Shown here piece after piece: positions 37,982 through 46,660 of a stretch of 64,000 bases of DNA. The position numbers were made by a program, and so were the translations under genes. Source of the stretch: Francisella sp. LA112445. GTDB taxonomy: Bacteria; Pseudomonadota; Gammaproteobacteria; Francisellales; Francisellaceae. The DNA is taken from positions 186,001 through 250,000 of the forward strand of contig NZ_CP041030.1 in assembly GCF_012224145.1 (NCBI RefSeq), given 5' to 3'. Every line of letters starts with the position of its first letter. Within the stretch, counting starts at the first letter, position 1. The notes under the pieces are model-generated. The model worked only from the letters and a program-made list of their open reading frames with translations. It was not told where the DNA came from and ran no database searches.

Positions 37982-38010
37982 ATAATACATAAAAACACAA
38001 AGTGTTACAA
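37982..38010 (-). promoter_or_regulatory. Predicted promoter of the ZIP transporter gene
   Basis: Read leftward: TTGTAA (38010-38005), 17 bases, TATTAT (37987-37982). The -35 falls inside the Zur box, so bound Zur would block RNA polymerase. Confidence 0.55.
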
Positions 38011-38017
38011 TATAACA
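38003..38017. promoter_or_regulatory. Zur operator between the ZIP gene and zur
   Basis: TGTTACAATATAACA matches the proteobacterial Zur box core TGTTATA-N-TATAACA with one mismatch (C for T). The flanks AAAG and GTTT extend the near-palindrome to 23 bases (37999-38021). Position over the ZIP -35 and directly before the zur -35 fits dual zinc-dependent repression. The binding itself is inferred. Confidence 0.82.
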
Positions 38018-38019
38018 GT

Positions 38020-38049
38020 TTGTAAAAATCAAGATTATTAGTTTATACT
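38020..38049 (+). promoter_or_regulatory. Predicted promoter of zur
   Basis: TTGTAA (38020-38025), 18 bases, TATACT (38044-38049), 33 bases before the zur ATG. The Zur box abuts the -35, consistent with autoregulation. Confidence 0.5.
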
Positions 38050-38081
38050 TAGATATTAAAATATATTCAAAAATAAGTTAT

Positions 38082-38498
38082 ATGGATCTGATAGAGCAGG
38101 CTGAAGCATATTGTAAATCTTATAAATATAGGTTTACAGAGCCTAGGAAACGCGTGTTAGACGCAATAACTAGACAAAAAGATCCCGTTACTGCTTATGA
38201 TATTTTGAGACTTTTATCTACTGAGAAAGATACAAAACCACCAACTATTTATAGGGCAATTGATTTTTGGTTAAAGCATGGCTTCATACATAGGATTGAA
38301 AGTATGAATTGCTATATAGCTTGTAACTTTAATCATAAGCATAAAGGTACACAGATACTTATTTGTGAAAAGTGTGGTGCGACTAAAGAAACGTGTATTG
38401 ATGATAAGCATATATATACAGAGGTCAGTGAAAAAGAATCATTTTTAGTCCATAGTTGGAATATGGAAATTCGTGGTATTTGCTCTAAGTGTGTTTAG
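38082..38498 (+). CDS. zur: Zinc uptake regulator Zur (Fur family)
   Basis: A 138-residue Fur-family repressor. The winged helix spans about residues 10-80 (FTEPRKRVLDAITRQ; PPTIYRAIDFWLKHGFIHRIES). The dimerisation domain has the structural zinc pairs CEKCG and CSKC, and CNFNHKHKG resembles the Zur C-x-H-x-x-H element. The combination and the neighbouring ZIP gene favour Zur over Fur. It should repress zinc-uptake genes when zinc is plentiful. Confidence 0.9.
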   Translation: MDLIEQAEAYCKSYKYRFTEPRKRVLDAITRQKDPVTAYDILRLLSTEKDTKPPTIYRAIDFWLKHGFIHRIESMNCYIACNFNHKHKGTQILICEKCGATKETCIDDKHIYTEVSEKESFLVHSWNMEIRGICSKCV

Positions 38499-38530
38499 AT
38501 ACTTTATTAAGTAAATTAATTCTTAAAATC

Positions 38531-38559
38531 TTGAAACAATCAATCTTCTAGTTTAATCT
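38531..38559 (+). promoter_or_regulatory. Predicted gltX promoter
   Basis: TTGAAA (38531-38536), 17 bases, TAATCT (38554-38559). The words TTGAAACAAT and TTCTAGTTTAATCT recur with the same spacing at 30449-30477, so this is a repeated promoter type in the genome. Confidence 0.5.
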
Positions 38560-38592
38560 TTAAGCAATTTTATTTCTAAAGTTTTAATTATT

Positions 38593-40002
38593 ATGGTTAC
38601 AACAAGATTTGCACCGAGCCCAACGGGTTTTTTACATGTTGGTGGCGTGCGTACAGCATTATTTAGTTGGTTATATGCAAAAAATAATAATGGCAAGTTT
38701 ATTTTAAGAATCGAAGACACTGATTTAGAAAGATCTACCCAAGAAGCAGTTGATGCGATTTTAGATGGAATGAAGTGGCTAGGTTTAAAAAATGATGGTG
38801 AAACTTATTATCAAACTAAGCGTTTTGATAGATATAAAGAAGTAGTTGATCAACTTATTTCTGAAGGTAAAGCATACTACTGTAGCTGTTCTAAAGAAAG
38901 ATTGGATGAGCTAAGAGAATATCAACAAGCAAACAACCTTAAAACAGGCTATGATAGTAAATGTCGTGATGAAAACTATGTACCTAAAGAGGGTGAAAGT
39001 TTTGTTATAAGGTTTAAAAATCCTAAAGATGGCGTGGTAAGTTGGGATGATGCTGTAAAAGGTAAGATCTCTATCGCGAATCAAGAGTTAGATGATATGA
39101 TTATCCAAAGAGCTGATGGTTCACCAACTTATAACTTTTGTGTTGTGGTTGATGATATTGATATGGCAATTACACATGTTATCCGTGGTGATGATCATGT
39201 GAACAATACTCCTAAGCAAATTAATATCTATAAAGCATTAAATGCTGATGTGCCAGTATTTGCACATGTACCAATGATTTTAGGTCCAGATGGGGCGAAG
39301 CTATCTAAGCGACATGGTGCTGTTAATGTAATGGCTTATCGTGAAGATGGTTATTTACCTCAAGCAATGCTTAATTACCTTGTTAGGTTAGGGTGGTCAA
39401 ATGGTGATCAAGAGATTTTCTCTCTTGATGAGATGATAAAAAGTTTTAATTTGGAACATATTAGTGCTTCACCATCACGCTTTGATTTTGAGAAGCTTAA
39501 GTGGATTAATAAACACTATATTAAAGAATCTAGGTTTGAAGATATTCGTTCAGAAGTTGAGTATCATTTTTCAAAACAAGGCTTGGATATTAGTAACGGA
39601 CCAGACTTACAAGAGCTTGTTACTGTGATGGCAGAGAAAGTTGATACTTTAGTTGAGCTTGCTGAGAAGTCTAGTTATTTCTATAATGATGATATTTCGT
39701 ATGATGAAAATGCAGTTAAGAAACATTTTAAAGCAGCTACAGGCGATATATTAAAAGTAGCTTTAGAGAAGTTTGAAGCCCTAAGCTTAGAGCAATGGCA
39801 AGATCCACAAGTGTTACACCATATTGTTGGTGATACAGCAGAGCAGTGTGAAGTAGGCATGGGTAAGGTCGGTATGCCTTTGCGTGTTGCTATTACAGGC
39901 TCTGGCCAGTCTCCAGATATTGGCATCACTCTTAAATTACTAGGTAGAGAAAAAGTGATTTCAAGAGTATCAAATGCAATAAATAATATTGCTAATAAAT
40001 AA
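38593..40002 (+). CDS. gltX: Glutamyl-tRNA synthetase
   Basis: A 469-residue class I synthetase charging tRNA-Glu. [19 protein letters not shown] contains the HIGH-type motif and AKLSKRHGA the KMSKS-type loop. A cysteine pair (YYCSC) and CRDENYVP lie in the expected zinc-region position. Length equals that of typical bacterial GluRS (about 470). It is a single-gene unit with its own promoter; a tRNA-Glu gene lies 1.9 kb downstream. Confidence 0.97.
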   Translation: MVTTRFAPSPTGFLHVGGVRTALFSWLYAKNNNGKFILRIEDTDLERSTQEAVDAILDGMKWLGLKNDGETYYQTKRFDRYKEVVDQLISEGKAYYCSCSKERLDELREYQQANNLKTGYDSKCRDENYVPKEGESFVIRFKNPKDGVVSWDDAVKGKISIANQELDDMIIQRADGSPTYNFCVVVDDIDMAITHVIRGDDHVNNTPKQINIYKALNADVPVFAHVPMILGPDGAKLSKRHGAVNVMAYREDGYLPQAMLNYLVRLGWSNGDQEIFSLDEMIKSFNLEHISASPSRFDFEKLKWINKHYIKESRFEDIRSEVEYHFSKQGLDISNGPDLQELVTVMAEKVDTLVELAEKSSYFYNDDISYDENAVKKHFKAATGDILKVALEKFEALSLEQWQDPQVLHHIVGDTAEQCEVGMGKVGMPLRVAITGSGQSPDIGITLKLLGREKVISRVSNAINNIANK

Positions 40003-40145
40003 GTATACTATCAACAAATAATCTTTGATAAATAGCAACTAACTGTTATTTTCATCTTTTAAAATCTGCTGTAGCAAACTATCTAGTTATATATTTTTTT
40101 TGCTAGACTGTAAAAACCTATTATTTTAAATTAAACACTAAGATT

Positions 40146-41684
40146 ATGGAAAATGAAAACATAAATAGTGGTCCTGGACTCTTTTCTGCAATAGCTATTG
40201 GAGTTGGGTGTATTATTGGAAGTGGTTGGTTGTTTGCGGCTTACTATGCTTCAAAACAAGCTGGTTCAGCATCTTTAATATCCTGGTTGATCGGTGCAGG
40301 GATGGTATTGATATTATCATTACTACTGGGTGAAATTGCTTCATTTAAACCTGTTCGAGGACTGTTTGGGAGATTACTAACAATTAGTCATAATCCAGAT
40401 ATGGGATTTGTTGTGGCGATATCTAACTGGGTTGGTTTACTTTTAACTATCCCATCAGAAGCTCAAGCGACAATTCAGTACTTAAGTACAGCGTATCCAA
40501 AATTAGAACCATATATCTTTATTAATCATGATCTTACTTATGTAGGTATTTTATGTGTAGTTGTTTTGATCTTCATTTATGGTTTGATTAATTATTGGGG
40601 GGTTAAAACTCTTACTAAATTTACTAATTTTATGACTATATTTAAAATTGGTGTACCTGTTCTTACTGGATTGATCTTGCTTTACACATCATTTAATACA
40701 CATAACTTTGTGGCATACCATGATAGTTTTAATCCATATGGTTATGGAGCGGTTTTCTCTGCGGTTGTTACGTGTGGTATTTTCTATTCATTCTATGGCT
40801 TTGGAACTATTGCAACATTTTGTTCAGAAATTAAAAATCCAAAACGCAATATTCCTTTAGCATTAACAGGATGTATCGTTATATGTTTAATTATATATTT
40901 ATTATTGCAAGTTGCCTTTATAGGAGCATTACCTAGTCATCTATTGGCAAATGGTTGGCATCAACTAAACTTTACATCTCCATTAGCTCAGTTAATGTTA
41001 CTTCTTAACTTAAATGTGTTTGCAATATGTTTATACATAGATGCAGCAATAAGCCCATCTGGAACTGCTACAGTTTATGCAGGTTCTGCCGGTAGAATAT
41101 TTACAGGGATGGCTCAAGATAAGCAAATGCCACAGTTCTTTGCAAAAATGCATGAGCAATTTAATCTTTCTAGAAGATCATTAGTATTTGGCTTACTTAT
41201 ATGTATTGGTATAGTTTTATTCTTTAGAAGTTGGCAGCAGCTTATGATTGTGGTTGCAGTTTTTCAACTTTTGACTTGTGTTGCGATACCTATTGCATAT
41301 GTTAAGTTAAATACTGACATGAAGAAAGCAGGTGATATATTTCATGTGCCTTGTGGGCGTATATTAAGTGGGTTTGTGTATCTATTAGTTTCTTATCTAA
41401 TAATACAGTCAGGTCTTAAGGCAGTAGCATTTTCACTGATTATACATGTTATATTGTTCGTAGTTTATGCTTTGAGTTACTATCGTACAGCTAAAGGTGT
41501 TAAAAAAGCATTTGCATCTTCATGGAGTGTTTTCCTTTATATGATATTAACTGTAGTTGGAGCATATTTCCAAGAAGTAAATGACTTAAACTCAGCAGCT
41601 TCAATTTTAGCATTCTTTGTTGTAATGTTGATTTGTTATTTCTTCTTGTTAAGACAAAAGACTTTTGCAAATAGCATAGCTTAA
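40146..41684 (+). CDS. APC-superfamily amino acid permease
   Basis: A 512-residue transporter with twelve to fourteen helices. The N-terminal IGVGCIIGSGWLFAAYYASKQAG is the substrate-binding unwound helix 1 of the amino acid-polyamine-organocation family, and GFGTIATFCSEIKNPKRNIPLAL is the family's helix 6-loop motif. It probably imports an amino acid, useful to a fastidious host-associated bacterium; the substrate is not predictable. A rho-independent terminator follows 10 bases after the stop. Confidence 0.9.
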   Translation: MENENINSGPGLFSAIAIGVGCIIGSGWLFAAYYASKQAGSASLISWLIGAGMVLILSLLLGEIASFKPVRGLFGRLLTISHNPDMGFVVAISNWVGLLLTIPSEAQATIQYLSTAYPKLEPYIFINHDLTYVGILCVVVLIFIYGLINYWGVKTLTKFTNFMTIFKIGVPVLTGLILLYTSFNTHNFVAYHDSFNPYGYGAVFSAVVTCGIFYSFYGFGTIATFCSEIKNPKRNIPLALTGCIVICLIIYLLLQVAFIGALPSHLLANGWHQLNFTSPLAQLMLLLNLNVFAICLYIDAAISPSGTATVYAGSAGRIFTGMAQDKQMPQFFAKMHEQFNLSRRSLVFGLLICIGIVLFFRSWQQLMIVVAVFQLLTCVAIPIAYVKLNTDMKKAGDIFHVPCGRILSGFVYLLVSYLIIQSGLKAVAFSLIIHVILFVVYALSYYRTAKGVKKAFASSWSVFLYMILTVVGAYFQEVNDLNSAASILAFFVVMLICYFFLLRQKTFANSIA

Positions 41685-41693
41685 AATCATAAT

Positions 41694-41715
41694 GCCTACT
41701 TTTAGTAGGCTTTTC
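41694..41715 (+). terminator. Rho-independent terminator after the APC permease
   Basis: A 7-bp stem GCCTACT / AGTAGGC with a three-base loop is followed by TTTTCTT. Confidence 0.8.
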
Positions 41716-41812
41716 TTAGTAAATCTATTCTTATATATCCTTTATATTTTTATATTTATTTCGATATAATAAATTTATTTTCTAAAAATATTAATTATTT
41801 TTGATAAAAGGC

Positions 41813-41840
41813 TTGACTAAGTTTCAAAAGTCATTATAAT
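41813..41840 (+). promoter_or_regulatory. Promoter of tRNA-Glu
   Basis: TTGACT (41813-41818), 16 bases, TATAAT (41835-41840), about 40 bases before the mature tRNA. It is almost consensus, as expected for a stable RNA gene. Between the permease terminator and this promoter I see only AT-rich sequence. Confidence 0.8.
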
Positions 41841-41880
41841 ACACCTCATATCGCTGGAAACAGTGGTCGAAAAGTCTTAT

Positions 41881-41956
<76 letters not shown>

Positions 41957-41961
41957 AATTT

Positions 41962-41988
41962 AAAAAGCCACCTTGAGTGGCTTTTTTT
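41962..41988 (+). terminator. Rho-independent terminator after tRNA-Glu
   Basis: The stem GCCAC/GTGGC extends with A-T pairs (AAAAA/TTTTT) around loop CTTGA and runs into seven Ts. Confidence 0.9.
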
Positions 41989-42121
41989 ATGTCTGTAGAA
42001 ATATTTTTAACCTATTTTGATTCCTATTTTTGTTGGATTAAAACTTTAATTGTATATTTATTCAAATCTTGTTTTGATTATAATGGAAGTATCATTTCTA
42101 TTATATGAATAGGGGAAAGCA

Positions 42122-42919
42122 ATGCCTAAGGTAAGAATTAATGATATTAATATGTATTATGAAGAGAGGGGTTGTGGACATCCTATTGTTTTAGTAGGAG
42201 GTTTTGGTGCCGATAATAAAGCTTGGGGTGAGTTTGCTAATAAACTTACTTTAGATTATAGGGTTATAGTGTTTGATAATAGGGGTGTTGGTCAGACAGA
42301 TTGCCCAGATGAGCCTTATTCAATTGCTCAAATGGCTCAAGATGTAAAGAGTCTCTGTGATTATTTAAAGATAGAGAAAACGATTGTTATTGGCTCATCG
42401 ATGGGAGGATTTATTGTTCAGCAGCTAATGTATGATTATCCTAAGTTATGTGAAAAAGCTATTATATTAAACTCAGCAATAAAGACCTCTAGACACTATA
42501 GTGTGTTTATGCAGGCTTTTTATAAGGTATTGGCTGCGGGAGTGTTAGAGCCTCAAATTGTAACTAGGCTATTTTTACCATGGGTTTATTCTGATGATTT
42601 TCTAAGAAGTGATCTGAAGGTGGAGAAGCTTGTCGAGCTTGTGATAACAAATCCACATCCTTTTAGTTTGATTGGGTTTAAAAATCAACGTTGTGCAGTT
42701 GAAGGGTTTAACTCAAGTAAATGGATTGCAAAAGTTGAAGTGCCTACATTAGTAGTTGCTGGTGAGAAAGATATAGTTTTCTATGAGAGTGATGTGAGAA
42801 GGTTGTCTGAGTTGCTGAGAAATTCAGAGTATTATAAATTTAGAAATACAGGTCATTTACCGCATATTGAAAGACCTAATGAACTACTAAATGTAGTTAC
42901 TGATTTTATATCTGACTGA
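42122..42919 (+). CDS. Alpha/beta-fold hydrolase
   Basis: A 265-residue alpha/beta hydrolase. The nucleophile elbow is GSSMGG (Ser93), the acid lies in VVAGEKDIVF and the histidine in NTGHLPHIERP; VFDNRGVGQTD is the usual strand 4 region. The fold includes esterases, lactonases and carboxylic-ester hydrolases such as 3-oxoadipate enol-lactonase, so the reaction cannot be named. It is a lone gene, convergent with the paralogous pair. Confidence 0.88.
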   Translation: MPKVRINDINMYYEERGCGHPIVLVGGFGADNKAWGEFANKLTLDYRVIVFDNRGVGQTDCPDEPYSIAQMAQDVKSLCDYLKIEKTIVIGSSMGGFIVQQLMYDYPKLCEKAIILNSAIKTSRHYSVFMQAFYKVLAAGVLEPQIVTRLFLPWVYSDDFLRSDLKVEKLVELVITNPHPFSLIGFKNQRCAVEGFNSSKWIAKVEVPTLVVAGEKDIVFYESDVRRLSELLRNSEYYKFRNTGHLPHIERPNELLNVVTDFISD

Positions 42920-42996
42920 TGGCTGTTCTAATTTATAGAGATTTCTTTAAAAAACGGATAGATAAAATAAATTCTGTTTATATCTTAAAGAAGTAT

Positions 42997-44205
42997 TTAG
43001 TTATAGGTGCTTATAATTAGATTCATAATGTATTCTCGAGTGTCTTTAGAGAAGCAAGTATAATTCCTGTGTATATAGTCAACAGATGTGATTAATATTT
43101 TAATTTTAGTATCTAGGTTTGAAGAGCTAAATTTATTTATATCTGATGATAAGTGATGTTTATTTAACTCGTTCATAACTGTATTTATGTTTACATTATT
43201 TGTGGTATTACATTCGATAATGTCTTTAAATACCATATCTGCTTTTGTATTGATTATATGTATTTTGTTATTAATATTTTCTATATAAGTTTTAAATTTA
43301 GCTGTATCTGTAACTCCAAATCTTTCTAAGTATGAGGTGTCCTTAAAAGCCCTAATTCCAGTTGCTTCTAGTAAGTATCTAACATATCCGGCACAATTGT
43401 GATACCGGCTAAAAAACTTATAGTATGCTTTTCCTGTACCATGATGTATTGGATTTTCACCGGCTTCATAAGCAGTAGCAGCTTCTTTGATATTATTGGA
43501 TTTAAGTCCAAACCACTGTCTTATATTATCTTTTTTATACATACCACCTCCAGGGAATATGTAGTATTTATCTATAGGGCTTTTTACAATACCTCTACAA
43601 TTGTCTAGCTTTGGTTTCTTGGTTACTTTAATTCCTTTTTTCTTGTAATCTTCAAGTAGATCCTTACAATCTTTACATATTTGATTTACATCATAGCTTC
43701 TAATTATATTTGATTTTTGAAAATAGTCAGTCGCAGTGTTATATGACAATACTTGTTCTTCAGCCCTTTTTAAAAGTTGTTTTGTGTTCTCTGATAAAGC
43801 ACTATGTGTTTGATCATTGTAGTCTATTGTTTTAACTAATTGAGAAGTGTGTCTATCATCTAAACCTTGGTTAAGCTCTTGTATGTCATCTTTTAATACT
43901 TCTAATATTTTATGTAGAATAGTTATATCCGATAATTGTTTAAAAGTGGTATATATGTTACGATCTATGGTATAGTCTTTTATAAAATTAGCTTTTAAAG
44001 ATAACTTCCCTTGCATCCATAAGCTATTACCACGACTTATTTCTTTCATAGAAAGCGTACCTTTGGGCTGTAAAGCAAAATATTCTTTTATATCATCCAA
44101 GTCTTTAAGAATTTCGCCTTTATTATTTATTGCAGTAAGCTTTAATCCAATATGATTACAATTCCATTTATAGATCCCAATTTTAGCTATATGACAAAGG
44201 TCCAT
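42997..44205 (-). CDS. Unknown protein A of a paralogous pair, with RYHNC motif
   Basis: I do not recognise this 402-residue protein. It has no signal peptide or membrane helix. The N-terminal part has KWNCNHIGLKL (His18) and YFALQPKG; the middle is helical and Lys-rich; then come PIDKYYIFPGGGMYKKD, IRQWFGLK and FSRYHNCAGYVRYLLEATGI (Cys271), followed by a helical C-terminal region. A His in an H-x-G-L strand and a later NC at a helix start recall permuted papain-like/NlpC-P60 (LRAT-type) enzymes, but that is only inference. Protein B at 44366-45514 shares the same blocks and upstream sequence. Confidence 0.6.
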   Translation of the reverse strand: MDLCHIAKIGIYKWNCNHIGLKLTAINNKGEILKDLDDIKEYFALQPKGTLSMKEISRGNSLWMQGKLSLKANFIKDYTIDRNIYTTFKQLSDITILHKILEVLKDDIQELNQGLDDRHTSQLVKTIDYNDQTHSALSENTKQLLKRAEEQVLSYNTATDYFQKSNIIRSYDVNQICKDCKDLLEDYKKKGIKVTKKPKLDNCRGIVKSPIDKYYIFPGGGMYKKDNIRQWFGLKSNNIKEAATAYEAGENPIHHGTGKAYYKFFSRYHNCAGYVRYLLEATGIRAFKDTSYLERFGVTDTAKFKTYIENINNKIHIINTKADMVFKDIIECNTTNNVNINTVMNELNKHHLSSDINKFSSSNLDTKIKILITSVDYIHRNYTCFSKDTREYIMNLIISTYN

Positions 44206-44243
44206 ATTATTCTCTTTAGTATTATATTTGGGTATGTGTAGAT

Positions 44244-44300
44244 AGTAGTTTAAAAAAGTAGCTCAAATATTTCTAATTTGTAAAAAAATGTATTTTCATA
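44244..44300 (-). promoter_or_regulatory. Upstream block of paralogue A (shared with B)
   Basis: About 57 bases beginning 39 bases before the paralogue A start match the same-distance region of paralogue B (45551-45610), for example AGTTTAAA(A/T)AAGTA and TTTCTAA(A/T)TTGTAAAA on the plus strand. This is probably the promoter and any regulator site, copied with the gene. Confidence 0.5.
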
Positions 44301-44365
44301 GAGTAAGTCGTAAATAAAATATGTTAATAATTTAAGATCTAGAGAGGTTTTTAGATGCTAATCAA

Positions 44366-45514
44366 TTAGCTATATAAGTCTTTAGTTAGGCGCATAAGAT
44401 AATTGCGAGTGGTATGTGTTACACTGTGTTTAGATATATTAGAAATTAACGAGCTTAATGCTTTAATTTTAGTAGTTATATCTCTAGAGCTTTCATATTT
44501 GGTTAGGTATGAAGATGAGTTTAGTTTTTTTAAATCTTTTATAGTAGTCTCTCTATCTTGTGTTCGGGCGTTGGAAGATGTGACATTGTTAAATAATATA
44601 TTAGCTTTTTGGTTAATATCAAACAGTTTTTTATTAACTTCTGCCATATATTTCTCAAGTCTGCTTGGGTCAGTAATACCTAAGACTTCAAGAGACGATG
44701 TGTCTTTGAATGCTTTAATCCCTGCGTTTTCAAGTAAATACCTAACATATCCTATACAGTTATGATATCTACTAAAAGTTTTGTAATATACTTGTTTATT
44801 ATGATGTATTTTATTGTCATTTAATCTAAAATAGCTTGCAGCAGAGTCTATGCGATTGGGCTTGATTCCAAACCATTGTTTAATTCCATCTCTTTTACAT
44901 AAACCTCCTCCGGGATATAAATAATACTTATCTTCAGGTTTTCTTACAAAATATTCAGTATTATCTTTTAGGGTTTGTTTAATTCCATTTTTTTCTTGTT
45001 CTTCGATTAAGGAATTAAGATTATTGCCTATATTATTTAGAAGAAAATTATCGATTCTTTTGTTTTGCTTATAATTGATGATTAAACTTTCAGCTCTTTC
45101 AAAAAGATCCTTTACATTTGAGTCACAAAGCGAGAGTGTATTAGTATCATTAATTATTGTATCTATAGTATTTACATTACTATTACTTTCAGTGATTTTC
45201 TTATATTCTTTTTGAATCTCAGATAATATATATGCGTTGGCGAATCGCCTCTTGCTAGTATTATTCAATCTATCTGTTGTGTAGTCTGATAAAAGCGTTG
45301 CTTCCATAGGGGATTTTGCGGTTATTAATGAATCAAAAAGATTGAAACCCGTTGCTCTTATGGTTCGAAGTGTGGGGCCTTTGGGTACAAGGGCGTAGTA
45401 TTTTCTTTGATTTTTATCATCTATGTTTTTACCTTGATCATCGATTGGAACAACCCTTAATCCAACATGACCTGATCGCCATTTACAAATGCTGACTTTT
45501 AATATATCACTCAA
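44366..45514 (-). CDS. Unknown protein B of a paralogous pair, with RYHNC motif
   Basis: A 382-residue paralogue of the preceding protein. Shared blocks in the same order are KWRSGHVGLRV (His16), KYYALVPKGP, KYYLYPGGGLCKRD, IKQWFGIKPN, FSRYHNCIGYVRYLLENAGI (Cys253) and AFKDTSSLEVLGITDPS. Between His and Cys lies a variable helical region; the C-terminus is helical. Outside the blocks the two proteins differ widely, so the duplication is old. No signal peptide or helix is seen, so it is cytosolic or exported by a non-Sec route. Function unknown. Confidence 0.6.
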   Translation of the reverse strand: MSDILKVSICKWRSGHVGLRVVPIDDQGKNIDDKNQRKYYALVPKGPTLRTIRATGFNLFDSLITAKSPMEATLLSDYTTDRLNNTSKRRFANAYILSEIQKEYKKITESNSNVNTIDTIINDTNTLSLCDSNVKDLFERAESLIINYKQNKRIDNFLLNNIGNNLNSLIEEQEKNGIKQTLKDNTEYFVRKPEDKYYLYPGGGLCKRDGIKQWFGIKPNRIDSAASYFRLNDNKIHHNKQVYYKTFSRYHNCIGYVRYLLENAGIKAFKDTSSLEVLGITDPSRLEKYMAEVNKKLFDINQKANILFNNVTSSNARTQDRETTIKDLKKLNSSSYLTKYESSRDITTKIKALSSLISNISKHSVTHTTRNYLMRLTKDLYS

Positions 45515-45550
45515 GGAAGTTCTCCTAATACGTTATAAGTTAAGTATAAA

Positions 45551-45610
45551 AATTAGTTTAAATAAGTAACTAAAGTGTTTCTAAATTGTAAAATGATGTG
45601 TTTTTACAAT
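45551..45610 (-). promoter_or_regulatory. Upstream block of paralogue B with a 9-bp inverted repeat
   Basis: This block matches the upstream of paralogue A. It contains ATTGTAAAA (45585-45593) and TTTTACAAT (45602-45610), a perfect inverted repeat with an 8-base spacer; in A the right arm is degraded. It could be a dimer-binding operator. The remaining gap to folA (to 45706) shows nothing I can name. Confidence 0.5.
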
Positions 45611-45706
45611 TTAATTTTTAAGTGAAGGGAGTGAAATATGGGATTAAGAGCAAATGTGGGAGGTTATTCTGCTATATTTAGGTAATAATGTTTTTTTAAA
45701 AAAAAG

Positions 45707-46198
45707 CTAGTTTTTCTCGAAAACACTGAAAGTAAAGTCAAACTCATTTTTATCATCTTTTTTGAACTCTTTATGACCTATACGTTTATATTTTGAGCTA
45801 TCCCATTGAGGAAAAAAGGCATCAAGATCGCTCATTTCTGTATCAACTTCAGTTATATATAATCTATCGGCATATTGCAAAAATTCTTTATAAATTTGTG
45901 CACCACCTATTATAAATATTTCATAATGCGGTTTTGATTTCGCGAAGTTTAAGATATCTTGAGTGCTGTTTATTATCAAGCACTTGTCTTGTTTGTATTC
46001 TTTATCTCTAGTTAGGATGATGTTTTTCCGATTAGGAAGAGGGCGACCAATTGACTCAAAAGTTTTTCTACCCATTACAATATAGTTGTTTTCAGTAATT
46101 TTTTTGAAATTCTTAAGATCTTCAGATAGCTTCCATGCTAGAGAGTTTTCTTTGCCGATGCCAAGATTTTTATCGTATGCAACTATTAGTGAAATCAT
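45707..46198 (-). CDS. folA: Dihydrofolate reductase
   Basis: A 163-residue enzyme reducing dihydrofolate with NADPH, the target of trimethoprim. ISLIVAYDKNLGIGKENSLAWKLSEDLKNF carries the active-site loop and acid (split at about residues 2-31), MGRKTFESIGRPLPNRKNIILTR the NADPH site and IIGGAQIYKEFL the Gly-Gly turn. Length matches E. coli FolA (159). It is a single gene divergent from the pilin-like gene. Confidence 0.95.
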   Translation of the reverse strand: MISLIVAYDKNLGIGKENSLAWKLSEDLKNFKKITENNYIVMGRKTFESIGRPLPNRKNIILTRDKEYKQDKCLIINSTQDILNFAKSKPHYEIFIIGGAQIYKEFLQYADRLYITEVDTEMSDLDAFFPQWDSSKYKRIGHKEFKKDDKNEFDFTFSVFEKN

Positions 46199-46337
46199 TA
46201 TGTATTACTATGCGTTTATTAAAATATGACTTTAATTTTATCATAATAATATGTTGAGATATCGTAGTTTTTGTTTGTCTTTTAATTTTGTATTATGGTA
46301 ATTTAAGTATACAGAGTATTGTTTTTTTTAAGGTTAT

Positions 46338-46660
46338 ATGAGAAAAAATATGGATTTTCGATGGTCGAATTGATGGTTGTAGTTGCAATTATTACTATAG
46401 TTGCGGCTATTGCTGTGCCAATGTATTCAGATTACATCACCAAAACAAAGATGGCCGATACTATCCATGCGAATGGTAGTGATAGAACGAATATCGCAGA
46501 ATACTATAATTCAAATGGATCATTTGGCTCTAAAGCCGATTTTGATTCATCTGAGTTTGCACAGAATTTTAATTCTACAGTTGCCGGTGACTATGCTCAG
46601 TCAAAAACTATAACTTGGTTAAGTGCTAATGCAGTGAGGGTCGACTATGATAATAACTAG
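46338..46660 (+). pseudogene. Type IV pilin-like gene with a frameshift in its leader
   Basis: The sequence GFSMVELMVVVAIITIVAAIAVP is a textbook prepilin N-terminus (cleavage after Gly, Glu at +5), followed by a globular part of about 75 residues. The natural start, ATG at 46338 with AAGG upstream, reads MRKNMDFRWSN and stops; one extra A in the A6 run at 46343-46348 would give MRKKYG|FSMVEL, an ideal six-residue leader. As sequenced, only a TTG at 46319 keeps the pilin frame. It is either a broken gene or phase-variable. It overlaps the next gene by 14 bases. Confidence 0.72.
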
